From CAYWFU01 sp964457585 (GTDB lineage Bacteria; JACRDZ01), in NCBI GenBank assembly GCA_964457585.1, contig CAYWFU010000009.1:1-64000 (forward strand): a DNA stretch of 64,000 bases, given 5' to 3'. The notes below the pieces were generated by a model. It did not search any database. It was not told the origin of the DNA and saw only the letters and a list, made by a program, of their open reading frames with translations. The translations under genes and the position numbers were made by a program. Shown piece after piece: positions 7,890-15,717 of this stretch. Position 1 is the stretch's first letter. Each line of letters begins with the position of its first letter.

Positions 7890-8708
7890 TTAGTTGTTGT
7901 TTTTTAAGTTTTTCCAGTTTTGCCGAATTCTTTCAAAAATAATTATCCCTGCCGCTGTTGCTACATTAAGCGATTCTGACTTACCTAAAATAGGTATTTT
8001 AACTGATGAATCGGCCTGAGAAATTAAATCCGATTTTAACCCATGAGCTTCATTCCCGAGTAAAAAAGCAATTTTCCCTATAAATTTATGATCAAAATAA
8101 TTCTCTTTTGCTTTATTATCTGTTGCTATAATTTTTATATCATTTTTTTTAAAAATCTTAATTGTTTCTTTTAAATCCTCAACCTTAATTATTGGAATAT
8201 TAAAAATAGCACCCATACTTCCACGAATTGTTTTAGGATTATAAATATCAACACAACCTTTGGAGAGTATTATTCCATGCGCACCTGAAGATTCTGCAAT
8301 ACGAATAATTGTACCAACATTTCCAGGATCCTGAATAGCGTCTAATATTAATAATAAAAGGGATTTATTATTCATAGGCAACTGTGAAATTGCGTATGAT
8401 TTACATTCACTAACCGCTACAATTCCCTGCGAAGTTTCAACCTGTGAAATTTCTGAAATATTTTCGTCTGATACCTGTATGCACTCTATACCTTTTTCTC
8501 TGGATTTATTAATTAATTTTATACCATATTCATTTTTAAAAAAATTTTTACTAAAAAGTAAAAAATCTATTTCAATGCCGGAATTTAATGCTGATTCAAT
8601 AATGTGTATACCTTCAATCACAAATTTATTTTCTTTTATACGAGTTTTTTTATCCTGTAAAATTCTGGTTAATTTAATTTTATTTTGTGTGGTTTTAGAA
8701 ATACGCAT
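7890..8708 (-). CDS. TrmH-family (SPOUT) RNA 2'-O-methyltransferase
   Basis: SAM-dependent 2'-O-ribose methyltransferase of the SpoU/TrmH family, about 272 residues. An N-terminal substrate-binding domain (RILQDKKTRIKENKFVIEG, typical of the RlmB/TsnR-like branch) precedes the trefoil-knot domain. That domain has all three motifs: I (DAIQDPGNVGTIIRIAESSG), II (FLLGNEAHGL) and III (ESLNVATAAGIIIFE). The exact target in rRNA or tRNA cannot be read from sequence. The ATG at 8708 has TGGAG seven bases upstream and is preferred over one at 8729. Position between rplT and pheS matches a common arrangement (rplT-spoU-pheST) in other bacteria, supporting an rRNA target. Confidence 0.92.
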   Translation of the reverse strand: MRISKTTQNKIKLTRILQDKKTRIKENKFVIEGIHIIESALNSGIEIDFLLFSKNFFKNEYGIKLINKSREKGIECIQVSDENISEISQVETSQGIVAVSECKSYAISQLPMNNKSLLLLILDAIQDPGNVGTIIRIAESSGAHGIILSKGCVDIYNPKTIRGSMGAIFNIPIIKVEDLKETIKIFKKNDIKIIATDNKAKENYFDHKFIGKIAFLLGNEAHGLKSDLISQADSSVKIPILGKSESLNVATAAGIIIFERIRQNWKNLKNNN

Positions 8709-8750
8709 ATTTTTTCTCCAAAAAAACAATTAGTATTCTGAAAAAATAAT

Positions 8751-8785
8751 AAATTAAGCTCGATAAATCGAGCAACTACAATTAA
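8751..8785. repeat. GCTCGATAAATCGAGCAACTAC hairpin repeat
   Basis: AAATTAAGCTCGATAAATCGAGCAACTAC is a short hairpin between rplT and trmH. It belongs to the same family as 9182-9212, 30263-30344 and 32098-32179. Confidence 0.75.
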
Positions 8786-8790
8786 ATAGG

Positions 8791-9150
8791 TTAAATTCCT
8801 CGAGCTTCTTTAGCCATTTTCACTAATTTTGTAAAACCCGCTTCATCAGAAATTGCCATTTCTGCCAAAATTTTGCGATTAATATTGACATTGGCTTTTT
8901 TTAGACCATCAATAAAAATATTATATGTAAGTCCATTTTCACGCACTTTAGCATTGATTCTTGCTATCCATAATTTTCTAAAATCTCTTTTTTTAGCTTT
9001 ACGATCTCTAAAAGCATAAACCAGAGCTTTTGCTACTGCTTCTTGTGATATACGGGAAAGACGGCTTCTATTCCCATAATATCCTTTAGTCATTTTTGCA
9101 ACTTTTTTCTTTTTTTTACGTGAGGCACTGCTACTTTTTACCCTTGGCAT
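8791..9150 (-). CDS. rplT: 50S ribosomal protein L20
   Basis: A 119-residue L20 that binds 23S rRNA early in large-subunit assembly and in many bacteria represses its own operon. Family features throughout: basic start (MPRVKSSSASRKKKKKVAKM), GYYGNRSRLSRISQEAVAKA, YAFRDRKAKKRDFRKLWIAR, INAKVRENGLTYNIFIDGLK and NRKILAEMAISD near the C-terminus. It has normal length and a strong GGAGAA ribosome site. It follows rpmI in the classic infC-rpmI-rplT order. Repeat insertions on both sides enlarge the usual tight spacing. Confidence 0.98.
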   Translation of the reverse strand: MPRVKSSSASRKKKKKVAKMTKGYYGNRSRLSRISQEAVAKALVYAFRDRKAKKRDFRKLWIARINAKVRENGLTYNIFIDGLKKANVNINRKILAEMAISDEAGFTKLVKMAKEARGI

Positions 9151-9181
9151 TGCACTATTCTCCTATTCTCTACTAATTTAT

Positions 9182-9212
9182 AAATTAAGCCTGATAAATC
9201 AGGCAACTACAA
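9182..9212. repeat. GCCTGATAAATCAGGCAACTAC hairpin repeat
   Basis: AAATTAAGCCTGATAAATCAGGCAACTACAAA lies between rpmI and rplT. The same unit begins the 82-bp repeats at 30263 and 32098. Confidence 0.75.
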
Positions 9213-9225
9213 ATAATTAATATAC

Positions 9226-9252
9226 TGTAGAGCAAAATTTTGCGTCTCTACA
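9226..9252. repeat. GTAGAGACGCAAAATTTTGCGTCTCTAC palindrome, imperfect copy
   Basis: TGTAGAGCAAAATTTTGCGTCTCTACA is the dispersed 28-30 bp palindrome with three bases missing from the left arm. Fuller copies are at 24366, 29099 and 42471. Confidence 0.75.
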
Positions 9253-9268
9253 TATTTAAAATTTGATA

Positions 9269-9466
9269 TTAAAGATATGGTAATAAAAGTTTTATACTTT
9301 TTTCTTCAGTTTTATGTACCAGACTGCTATGTTTAAATTTCCGTTTTCTTTTAGAAGATTTTTTTGTCAAAAGATGATTTCCAAAAGCACTGTTTCTTTT
9401 AACATGTCCTTTTTTTGTTATTTTAAATCTTTTTGCTGCTCCACTATTAGTTTTTAATTTTGGCAT
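9269..9466 (-). CDS. rpmI: 50S ribosomal protein L35
   Basis: A 65-residue basic protein of the large subunit. The signature MPKLKTNSGAAKRFKITKKG, then GNHLLTKKSSKRKRKF and the C-terminal KLLLPYL are typical of L35. An upstream in-frame start at 9526 would add 20 unrelated residues. The ATG at 9466 begins the conserved MPKLKT and has GGAGTG at the right distance, so it is the start. It lies in the canonical infC-rpmI-rplT order. Confidence 0.97.
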   Translation of the reverse strand: MPKLKTNSGAAKRFKITKKGHVKRNSAFGNHLLTKKSSKRKRKFKHSSLVHKTEEKSIKLLLPYL

Positions 9467-9588
9467 ATTTTTCCACTCCCTTATTATAACAAATTCATAT
9501 TTTAAGTCAGTTTTAAGACAAAACAAATACGTTGCAAATCCTTTTTATAGACAGGAATACAAAAAAGTATCTGAATGATTAAATAAAA

Positions 9589-10092
9589 TTATTTTTTTAT
9601 AAGCATCATTATCATATTAACACCTTCCAGTTTCGGCGGTGTTTCTATATGAGCAATTTCTTGCAAATCGCTGATAATTTTATCTATCACAATCTTACCA
9701 AATTCTAAATGTGCCATCTGTCTGCCTTTAAAATTGACTGTGATTTTCACTTTATTTCCTGATTCGATGAATTTACGAATTTGATTTATTTTAATTAATA
9801 AATCATGTTCTCCTATTTTTGGATTTAGTTTTATTTCTTTAATTATTGTAAGCTTCTGATGTTTTCTGGACTCCTTTGCTTTTCTATTTAATTCATATTT
9901 ATATTTTCCAAAATTAATTATCTTGCAAACAACAGGTTCAGAGTCAGAAGCTATCTCAACAAGGTCAAGATTTTGCGAGGAAGCAATTTTTAAAGCTTCT
10001 TGAATAGTAATTATTCCTAAATGCTGTCCATCTGCTCCAATGACACGTACTTTTTTAGCTCGTATCATATGATTGATTAATGGGTCTTTAAT
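9589..10092 (-). CDS. infC: Translation initiation factor IF-3, AUU start
   Basis: IF-3 binds the 30S subunit, prevents premature 50S joining and proofreads the start codon. The N-domain (IRAKKVRVIGADGQHLGI), linker and C-domain (KEIKLNPKIGEHDLLIKINQIRKF, GNKVKITVNFKGRQMAH) are complete. An ATG at 10068 would remove the conserved beginning. Upstream, the frame reads AUU-K-D-P-L-I-N-H before M-I-R-A-K-K, and the family's DPLIN..IRAK pattern needs those residues. The AUU at 10092-10090 has a near-perfect AGGAGGTGAT eight bases before it, while the ATG has none. AUU starts underlie IF-3 autoregulation in E. coli; the same is inferred here. Length from AUU is 167 residues. Confidence 0.95.
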   Translation of the reverse strand: MKDPLINHMIRAKKVRVIGADGQHLGIITIQEALKIASSQNLDLVEIASDSEPVVCKIINFGKYKYELNRKAKESRKHQKLTIIKEIKLNPKIGEHDLLIKINQIRKFIESGNKVKITVNFKGRQMAHLEFGKIVIDKIISDLQEIAHIETPPKLEGVNMIMMLIKK

Positions 10093-10112
10093 AACCTATC
10101 ACCTCCTCTTTA
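10093..10112 (-). promoter_or_regulatory. Strong Shine-Dalgarno deciding the infC AUU start
   Basis: The minus strand reads AGGAGGTGATAGGTT-ATT. The extended SD lies 8 bases from AUU and over 30 bases from the first ATG, so it selects the AUU. Confidence 0.85.
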
Positions 10113-10141
10113 TGCTAACTATTTTATCCACAAATCTGGGT

Positions 10142-10296
10142 AAATAGCATTGACAATTGGCAATTGAGCATTGAGAATTGAGCATTGAGGTTTAAATCCT
10201 TTGAAAACATTAGACGTTATTAATATAAATTGAATTATAATGCTCAATTGTCAATGCTCAATTGTCAATGCTCAATGCTCAATCGTCAATAAAATA
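10142..10296. repeat. CAATTGAGCATTGA repeat array with inverted arms
   Basis: Several copies of (C)AATTGAGCATTGA on the left (about 10150-10190) and of the complementary TGCTCAATTGTCAA on the right (about 10240-10290) form a large imperfect hairpin in the infC leader. Degenerate relatives occur at 30731-30816 and 58801-58835. Confidence 0.7.
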
Positions 10297-10381
10297 TTTG
10301 CAAATTTCAGGCTTACTCCCACAAGCATTTTCAGACTTGTAGGTAACGGTATTTATAATCCTTCTGGTTATGAATTTTTCC

Positions 10382-10407
10382 AAAAAAAAAGGATGGCATA
10401 GCCATCC
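10382..10407 (-). terminator. Intrinsic terminator in the infC leader
   Basis: On the minus strand GGATGGC-TAT-GCCATCC is followed by nine T. It sits about 290 bases before infC and about 270 bases after the promoter, with no gene between, so it probably acts as an attenuator. Confidence 0.75.
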
Positions 10408-10413
10408 CTTTTC

Positions 10414-10490
10414 AGAATTATCCATATTCTTTTTTTACCTTGTGAGCTAATATTGCAAGCTACAAGGTGAGAAACGGATGGTTTCTACTT
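10414..10490 (-). promoter_or_regulatory. Putative attenuation leader for the infC-rpmI-rplT operon
   Basis: Upstream of the terminator the minus-strand RNA can form GAAAC-CATCC-GTTTC (10471-10485) and a longer stem from ACCTTGTAGCT pairing with AGCTCACAAGGT (10437-10468). The CATCC loop is complementary to GGATG of the terminator's 5' arm, so alternative pairing could undo termination. L20 leaders (Rfam L20_leader) regulate this operon in Firmicutes by a comparable terminator switch. Whether this is a homologue or an independent solution is not decided by eye. Confidence 0.5.
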
Positions 10491-10491
10491 A

Positions 10492-10671
10492 AGGGCTTGC
10501 GAAAAAATGATTTGGCATTTTCGCATCCTATCTTCAGGTCATCTTTGACCGATTAGTGAGTGTCAAAAACATCGAAATAGCTCGCTATTACTCAGCTTTT
10601 GCCACTCACTAATCAGTCAAATCTGACCCAAATCTGTGCACGAAAATGCCAAATCATTTTTTCGCAAGCCC
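10492..10671. mobile_element. 180-bp long palindromic element (MITE-like)
   Basis: AGGGCTTGCGAAAAAATGAT, continuing TTGGCATTTTCG, at the left end is repeated as its exact complement at the right end (32 bp). Inside, GGTCATCTTTGACCGATTAGTGAGTG pairs imperfectly with the segment around 10600-10627, so almost the entire element folds on itself around a small centre (CATCGAAATAGCTCGCTATT). The centre shares words with the element at 24110-24274. It is non-coding and lies just downstream of the infC promoter. Confidence 0.75.
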
Positions 10672-10683
10672 TAATTTAATTTT

Positions 10684-10711
10684 ATTATATAGAAATATTA
10701 AAATATGTCAA
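10684..10711 (-). promoter_or_regulatory. Sigma-70-type promoter of the infC operon
   Basis: The minus strand has TTGACA (10711-10706), a 16-base AT-rich spacer, then TATAAT (10689-10684); both hexamers match the consensus perfectly. Transcription would start near 10677, entering the 180-bp palindrome at once and giving a leader of nearly 600 bases. Confidence 0.85.
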
Positions 10712-10929
10712 GTTTTTTTTGCTATTCAAAGACAGTAAAGTTACGAAATACCTGGTATAGGCTGGATTACTGAAGAATTCGAACGTTCAATGAATTTTTC
10801 TTAAACACTTTATCCAAGAGGGTTTTGCCTTNNNNNNNNNNCTCTGTTTTTGGGATGATTTGTTATTACATTGAAATTTTGAAAAGATACGTATATGTGT
10901 TATAATTTTTAAAATTTTAGAGCTTGCTG
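10712..10929. other. Intergenic stretch with assembly gap (10832-10841)
   Basis: No gene, repeat or RNA is recognisable on either side of the ten Ns. It divides the minus-strand infC operon from the plus-strand cluster starting at 11027. The gap means a small gene or promoter could be missing here. Confidence 0.7.
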
Positions 10930-10957
10930 TTGATGTGTTTATTAATACTTCTATAAT
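10930..10957 (+). promoter_or_regulatory. Possible promoter of the 11.0-18.4 kb cluster
   Basis: TTGATG (10930-10935), a 16-base spacer and TATAAT (10952-10957). The -10 is perfect and the -35 is fair. It lies about 70 bases before the first gene, which has GGAGG at 11016-11020. Confidence 0.5.
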
Positions 10958-11026
10958 TAAATTAAATAATCCTGTAAAAATTTTTTATTTACATAAAGTT
11001 ATTAAAAAAGTATATGGAGGTAGAAA

Positions 11027-11518
11027 ATGAATAATAAAATTTCCATTTCAATTATTTCACTGATATTTATTATGTTTATTCTTGTCCCAGTAATTGCTTT
11101 TTCAGAACCATCGATGAAATCTTCTGATTCTGATAAGGGAAAATCAAAAATAGACAAAAAAATGCTAATTGATAAATTTCTTATTCATCTTAATTTAACA
11201 CCTGAACAAATAGAATTGGTTGAAAAGACCAATGAGGAATACGGAGAATTATTTTCAGAATTCAAAAAAAAGTTTAAAGAAAAAAGACAGGCAATAATGG
11301 AAATTTTAGATGATGAGAACCTGGATAAGAATGAAGAAATACTTAATATTGTTCAGGAAATAAAATTATTAAGAGAAGATATTTTGAAAAAGAAACAGGA
11401 ACGAGAAAATGCAATTAAAAAACTGCTTACTCCCGATCAATTAGAAAATTTAAATAATCTCAAAGAAAAGATAAAAAATAAAATAATAGAAAAAAAGGAA
11501 AGAAAAAAGAAAAAATGA
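11027..11518 (+). CDS. Spy/CpxP-like periplasmic helical protein
   Basis: A 163-residue exported protein with a signal peptide (residues 1-26; hydrophobic IISLIFIMFILVPVIAFS, then EPS). The mature part is almost wholly charged and helical and carries two LTxxQ-like motifs: LNLTPEQIELVE near 60 and LLTPDQLENL near 130. These mark the Spy/CpxP/LTXXQ group of periplasmic chaperones and stress sensors. The tail is strongly basic (KKERKKKK). It opens the plus-strand cluster and may share its transcript with the transporter-peptidase fusion 73 bases downstream. Family placement rests on motif and composition only, so it is moderate. It is too long and too charged to be an obvious RiPP precursor. 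Confidence 0.6.
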   Translation: MNNKISISIISLIFIMFILVPVIAFSEPSMKSSDSDKGKSKIDKKMLIDKFLIHLNLTPEQIELVEKTNEEYGELFSEFKKKFKEKRQAIMEILDDENLDKNEEILNIVQEIKLLREDILKKKQERENAIKKLLTPDQLENLNNLKEKIKNKIIEKKERKKKK

Positions 11519-11591
11519 AAAATGTAATTCATCTATCGTAAATACGATCAATCTATTAAATTTTCCATTTTATCAATTTTAATTGGAGTAA

Positions 11592-13697
11592 ATGTTGAAT
11601 TTAAACAAAAGCATTTATAATATAACAATTGAATACTTAAAAACATTTTTTGTCAGTATTTCATATCTTTTATTTACAAAAAATCCTTTATTGGGATTAT
11701 TCATTTTTGTTTTGATATTAACAAATCCCGTCTCCTGCACTTTAGCTATAATAGCTTTTGCTTCATTAATTGTTGCAGGGAAACTCTTTGGAATGTTAAG
11801 AGAGCAGATGGTATCAGGTCTTTTTACGTATAATTCAATTTTAATTGGACTTTTAATGGGATATATTTATGATATTTCTTTTACATCAATAATTTTTACT
11901 ATTGCTGCTTCGTTTTTTACTTTTTTGTTAAGTTATGCGATGTTTTCTTTTCTTAATTATTTTTCAAAACTGCCTATTCTTAATTTACCTTTTGCCATAT
12001 CAGCCATTTTAGTTTATCTTTCATCCGGACGTTATAGTAATCTTTTAAGTGCAAATCATTCATATTTATCAGTTCTTAACATAGATAGTTTACCATTCTG
12101 GATTTCAGGATTATTAAAATCATTAGGCATTATTATATTTATGCCTTATGACCTTATTGGTTTATGTATTATTATACTAATGCTCATTTTTTCTCGCATA
12201 TATTTCTTCTTGATTATTGTCGGATATTATACGGGTACATTATTTTTATTCTTATTTAAGGGATCGTTTCAACAGGCTTTTTCTGACCCATATTCATTCA
12301 ATTTTATTTTAATAAGTCTTGCATTAGGAGGTTTATTTTTAATTCCGTCTTTAAAAACATACATAATAGCAATTACAGGAGTATTAATATCTGTTTTTAT
12401 TCTTGATGCAGGGAGTGTTTTCTGGTCATCATACAATATCCCTGTTTTTACATTTCCTTTTGTGGCAGTTGTAAGTCTTATTCTGCTCGTTACTCAATTA
12501 AATAAATTTCCTTTTGTTACAATTGTTTTTTTATCTTCTCCAGAAGAGAATCTGGAGCATTATATCAATTATTCCGCGCGTTTTCGTTCTAATATTCCTC
12601 AACCGCATCTTCCTTTTACAGGTGAATGGAAAGTATATCAGGGATTTAATGATGAGTGGACACATAAAGGAATATGGGAAAATGCTGTCGATTTTGTAAT
12701 AGAAGATAAATCAGATAAAAAAAATTTTGAAAATAATGGCGCCATACTTGAAGACTATTATAGTTTTAATAAACCTGTATTTTCCCCTATAACTGGCACT
12801 GTAATCGATGCAGGTGATGATTTGCCTGATAATCAGATTGGTTATATTGACAGAGAAAATAAATGGGGAAACTATATTATTATCTTAAGCAGTTCAGGTT
12901 TTTATGTTGAGATTTCTCATCTTGCAAATAAATCTATTATTGTTAAACAGGGAGATCATATCAGAGCAGGGCAGCTTATTGGCAGATGCGGGAATTCAGG
13001 ACATTCTCCTGAGCCGCATATTCATATGCAATGCCAGAATCTTCCATATATAGGAGCGCCTGCTGTGCCCTTTTTCTTTTCAAATTGTATTATAAATAAT
13101 AAATATTTTTTCAATGAAAATAGTCTATCTAAAGGACAGAAAATTTACCCCATGCCTTATAATAGAGAACTTGATTTAAAGCTCCAGTTCATTCTTGATG
13201 ATAAATTCATCTATGATTTTTTTAAAAATGATAAAAAGACGGGTTCCGTTGAGTTTCAAATTTGCATGAATCAAGATGGTGCGTTCTATTTTTTTGATAA
13301 AAAAAATTATGCATTATTATTTTTTTCAAGAATAGATAATATTTTTTCATTTTATCGCTTTGAAGGCAATTATAATTCCCCTTTAAAATATTTTTTTATA
13401 GCTTTACCTAGACTTCCAATATCCGAAGAACAAATAAAATGGGATGACCAGATTAATCCAATCCTGTTTAATAAAAAATATAGTATTTTTATTAAATCAT
13501 TTAACCACAGGTTATTTAATGCTTTCGGATGCTATGAACTTACAAAAGATAATAGAGTTACAGGAGAGATATTATTTAAAACTTTTTATGAAAAAGTAAA
13601 AATACAAACTAATTTGATTTTTTCTAAATCAAAAGGATTTGAAGAATTAGAAATGGTTGATAAAAACAATGTTTTTAAATTAATAAGGAGTACATAA
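11592..13697 (+). CDS. Urea transporter-like membrane domain fused to an M23 (LytM) domain
   Basis: A 701-residue protein. Residues about 1-310 form roughly ten membrane segments with urea-transporter (UT/SLC14-like) hallmarks: NPLLGLFIF near 30, GLFTYNSILIGLLMGY near 80, and a second inverted half with GGLFLIP and IPVFTFPFVAVV. Residues about 325-500 are an M23 peptidase-like domain: FSPITGTVIDAG, YVEISHLANKSIIVKQGD, GQLIGRCGNSGHSPEPHIH. Of the zinc ligands, Asp367 and His476/His478 (HIH) remain, but the first His position holds Glu363 (WENAVDF). The last 200 residues are unassigned. The next gene starts 1 base after the stop. Known UTs are channels for urea or small amides; fusion to a murein-binding domain is the odd part. 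Activity of the M23 domain is doubtful. Confidence 0.85.
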   Translation: MLNLNKSIYNITIEYLKTFFVSISYLLFTKNPLLGLFIFVLILTNPVSCTLAIIAFASLIVAGKLFGMLREQMVSGLFTYNSILIGLLMGYIYDISFTSIIFTIAASFFTFLLSYAMFSFLNYFSKLPILNLPFAISAILVYLSSGRYSNLLSANHSYLSVLNIDSLPFWISGLLKSLGIIIFMPYDLIGLCIIILMLIFSRIYFFLIIVGYYTGTLFLFLFKGSFQQAFSDPYSFNFILISLALGGLFLIPSLKTYIIAITGVLISVFILDAGSVFWSSYNIPVFTFPFVAVVSLILLVTQLNKFPFVTIVFLSSPEENLEHYINYSARFRSNIPQPHLPFTGEWKVYQGFNDEWTHKGIWENAVDFVIEDKSDKKNFENNGAILEDYYSFNKPVFSPITGTVIDAGDDLPDNQIGYIDRENKWGNYIIILSSSGFYVEISHLANKSIIVKQGDHIRAGQLIGRCGNSGHSPEPHIHMQCQNLPYIGAPAVPFFFSNCIINNKYFFNENSLSKGQKIYPMPYNRELDLKLQFILDDKFIYDFFKNDKKTGSVEFQICMNQDGAFYFFDKKNYALLFFSRIDNIFSFYRFEGNYNSPLKYFFIALPRLPISEEQIKWDDQINPILFNKKYSIFIKSFNHRLFNAFGCYELTKDNRVTGEILFKTFYEKVKIQTNLIFSKSKGFEELEMVDKNNVFKLIRST

Positions 13698-13698
13698 T

Positions 13699-15063
13699 AT
13701 GATAAAAAAAGTTAGTATATTATTAATGTTGATTTTATTTCCAATTAGTATTTCTTCAAATGACAGCCTTTCAAAAGCATATTTATATTTCTTGTCCCAG
13801 CAATATAAGGAGGCTATTATTTATTACAACCAGGCACAGCAGGAATTCCCTGATAGTATTGAACCTGCATATGGTTTGTATAACTGCTATTTGTATTTGG
13901 GAGATTATAACAATGCTGCTTTAATTATGGAAAAAGCTCGTAATAAGCATGGTGAAAATTTTTTTATTAATAATAAACTTGTATATGTCTATGCACTTTT
14001 AAATAATAAAATAAAGGCAGAGACTATTTACAGCGAAACAATAAAATTTCTAAATTCTAAAAATGCGATTGATTTAGAAAAAAGAAAATACTATGGGCAG
14101 GAATATGCTCCAGATATATTACATCAGGAAATGCTGAATTCAATTGGTTATGGATTTTATTATGCTGGTAATTATTCGGAATCTGTAAAGTGGTTTAAAA
14201 AAGCTGTAAAAAAATTTCCGCAGAATGTATATTTCCCTTATTCTTTATCATATGCAAGAGTTGCCAGAGCATCCAGTTTAAAATCATATGCAGATGTATA
14301 TAGCGGAATATTATCTTATTCAGAAAATGATTTATTTAAAAATGGTACATACAGCGGCATATCTATTGGAACAATCCTGAATAAAACACATAGTTTAAAC
14401 GCTTCTTACAATTATACAATTCTAAAAAAGACAGATGCAGCATCAATAAATTCTGACTCAGAATTATCGCAAGATGAAATTGTTTTGAAATATGAAAATT
14501 TTAGAAAATTAATAAAAGATACTTCGTTACTTTTTGGCGGGCGTTTTACTGATTCCAACATGCTCGGTTCGGAAAAAGAAAATACACTATTTATAAGGCA
14601 CAGATCAGGAATAAAATCATATGTCCCTGAAGTGCTTTACAGCTTTTCAAATTTTAATTATTTTTCTTTATGGCAGATTTCTCCTAATGTAACATATTAC
14701 CGTTCAAATTATTCTATTTTCATAAATGGAAATTTTATTAGCAAAATATCAGAAGATAAAGATAATAGTTATAATAATGAAGTAAAAGATACACAATTTT
14801 CTGAGGGGCTTGGTTTTACTTATAATTGGAAAAAAGTAAGCTTATCTACAGAAGCAGACTTTGGAGATAGAAAATTTCTTATCGAATCAGATGGTGATGT
14901 AAACCACAATTCGTTTAAAACGCTTCAACATAAAATAAAAGGAACTTTATCAACAAAACCCTTTGAAGATATTCCTGTAACTTTTTATTATGTAATTAGC
15001 TATTCAAAATACGATGATTATACATTAACCTTAAATATGGGAGGGATAACATTACAATGGTAA
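13699..15063 (+). CDS. Exported TPR protein with outer-membrane beta-barrel C-terminus
   Basis: 454 residues. A signal peptide (MIKKVSILLMLILFPISISS) is followed by about four to five TPR-like helical pairs (LSKAYLYFLSQQYKEAIIYY, FYYAGNYSESVKWFKKAV). Then come about 250 residues of alternating strands rich in Tyr, Ser and Asn, ending in GGITLQW; the terminal aromatic residue fits a beta-barrel sorted to the outer membrane by BAM. The architecture resembles YaiO-like TPR-barrel proteins of envelope export or assembly systems. AAGGAGTACATAAT gives a strong ribosome site. The gene is tightly packed between the UT-M23 gene and a second TPR gene, which it overlaps by 7 bases, implying an operon. 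Function is inferred from architecture only. Confidence 0.75.
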   Translation: MIKKVSILLMLILFPISISSNDSLSKAYLYFLSQQYKEAIIYYNQAQQEFPDSIEPAYGLYNCYLYLGDYNNAALIMEKARNKHGENFFINNKLVYVYALLNNKIKAETIYSETIKFLNSKNAIDLEKRKYYGQEYAPDILHQEMLNSIGYGFYYAGNYSESVKWFKKAVKKFPQNVYFPYSLSYARVARASSLKSYADVYSGILSYSENDLFKNGTYSGISIGTILNKTHSLNASYNYTILKKTDAASINSDSELSQDEIVLKYENFRKLIKDTSLLFGGRFTDSNMLGSEKENTLFIRHRSGIKSYVPEVLYSFSNFNYFSLWQISPNVTYYRSNYSIFINGNFISKISEDKDNSYNNEVKDTQFSEGLGFTYNWKKVSLSTEADFGDRKFLIESDGDVNHNSFKTLQHKIKGTLSTKPFEDIPVTFYYVISYSKYDDYTLTLNMGGITLQW

Positions 15064-15707
15064 AAAAATATTATTTTACAATTTTAATATTTTTGTTTTT
15101 TATTAATGTTGATGTGTTTTCAGCCAATCAATTAACGGATGACAAAATAGCTGAATCATATGAGAAATCATATCTTCTCGAAGATATACAAAAATATCAG
15201 GATGCGATACAGGTGCTGCTTCCAATCTTAAAAGAATATCCCAATGGATATACAATCAATTTAAGATTAGGTTGGCTTGCGTATTTGAAAGGCAGTTATC
15301 AGGATGCTTTAAATTATTATCAAAAATCTCTGACAATATTTCCATCCTCAATAGAAGTTATGCATAAGATATCTCTTGTTCATTATGCGCGGCAAAATTG
15401 GAATGAAATGGAAGAAGAAAATTCAATAATAATCAGGCTGGATTATTTAAATTCATCAGCAAATTACTGGTATGCGATTGCATTAAAAAATCAAAAAAAA
15501 TATCAGACATCTGAAAATGTTTGCAGAAGGATGCTTGTATATTATCCGACTTCAACTTCTTTTTTATACGAATTGGCAGAAAATTTGTATTTAAAAGAAG
15601 AGTATGATGAAGCTCTTACACATTTTAACTCTGTATTAATATTAAGTCCTTATAATCATGAAGCAAAAAAATATATTGAATTAATTAATTCTAAAAAGAA
15701 AAAATAA
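15057..15707 (+). CDS. Exported tetratricopeptide-repeat protein
   Basis: 216 residues: a signal peptide (MVKKYYFTILIFLFFINVDVFSA), then at least four TPR units (YQDAIQVLLPILKEYPNGYT, LAYLKGSYQDALNYYQKSL, NYWYAIALKNQKKYQTSENV, YLKEEYDEALTHFNSVLILS). It is a periplasmic scaffold-type protein. It starts 7 bases inside the end of the preceding TPR-barrel gene, so the two are likely translationally coupled and may act together. It is followed 10 bases later by the PqqD-like gene. TPR proteins bind peptides or partners, but no specific partner can be read from sequence. Confidence 0.8.
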   Translation: MVKKYYFTILIFLFFINVDVFSANQLTDDKIAESYEKSYLLEDIQKYQDAIQVLLPILKEYPNGYTINLRLGWLAYLKGSYQDALNYYQKSLTIFPSSIEVMHKISLVHYARQNWNEMEEENSIIIRLDYLNSSANYWYAIALKNQKKYQTSENVCRRMLVYYPTSTSFLYELAENLYLKEEYDEALTHFNSVLILSPYNHEAKKYIELINSKKKK

Positions 15708-15717
15708 GGGGAAAAGC

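Noticed and set aside
10382..10490. A T-box leader, because pheST lies in the operon
   Set aside because: No T-box core (AGGGTGGNACCGCG) or specifier loop is visible, and the operon starts with infC.
11027..11518. Spy-like protein as precursor peptide for the PqqD-like gene
   Set aside because: It has a Sec signal peptide, 163 charged helical residues and LTxxQ motifs, and is separated from the PqqD-like gene by three genes.
13699..15707. The two TPR genes as one frameshifted gene
   Set aside because: Each has its own signal peptide and normal end; the 7-base overlap is ordinary coupling.
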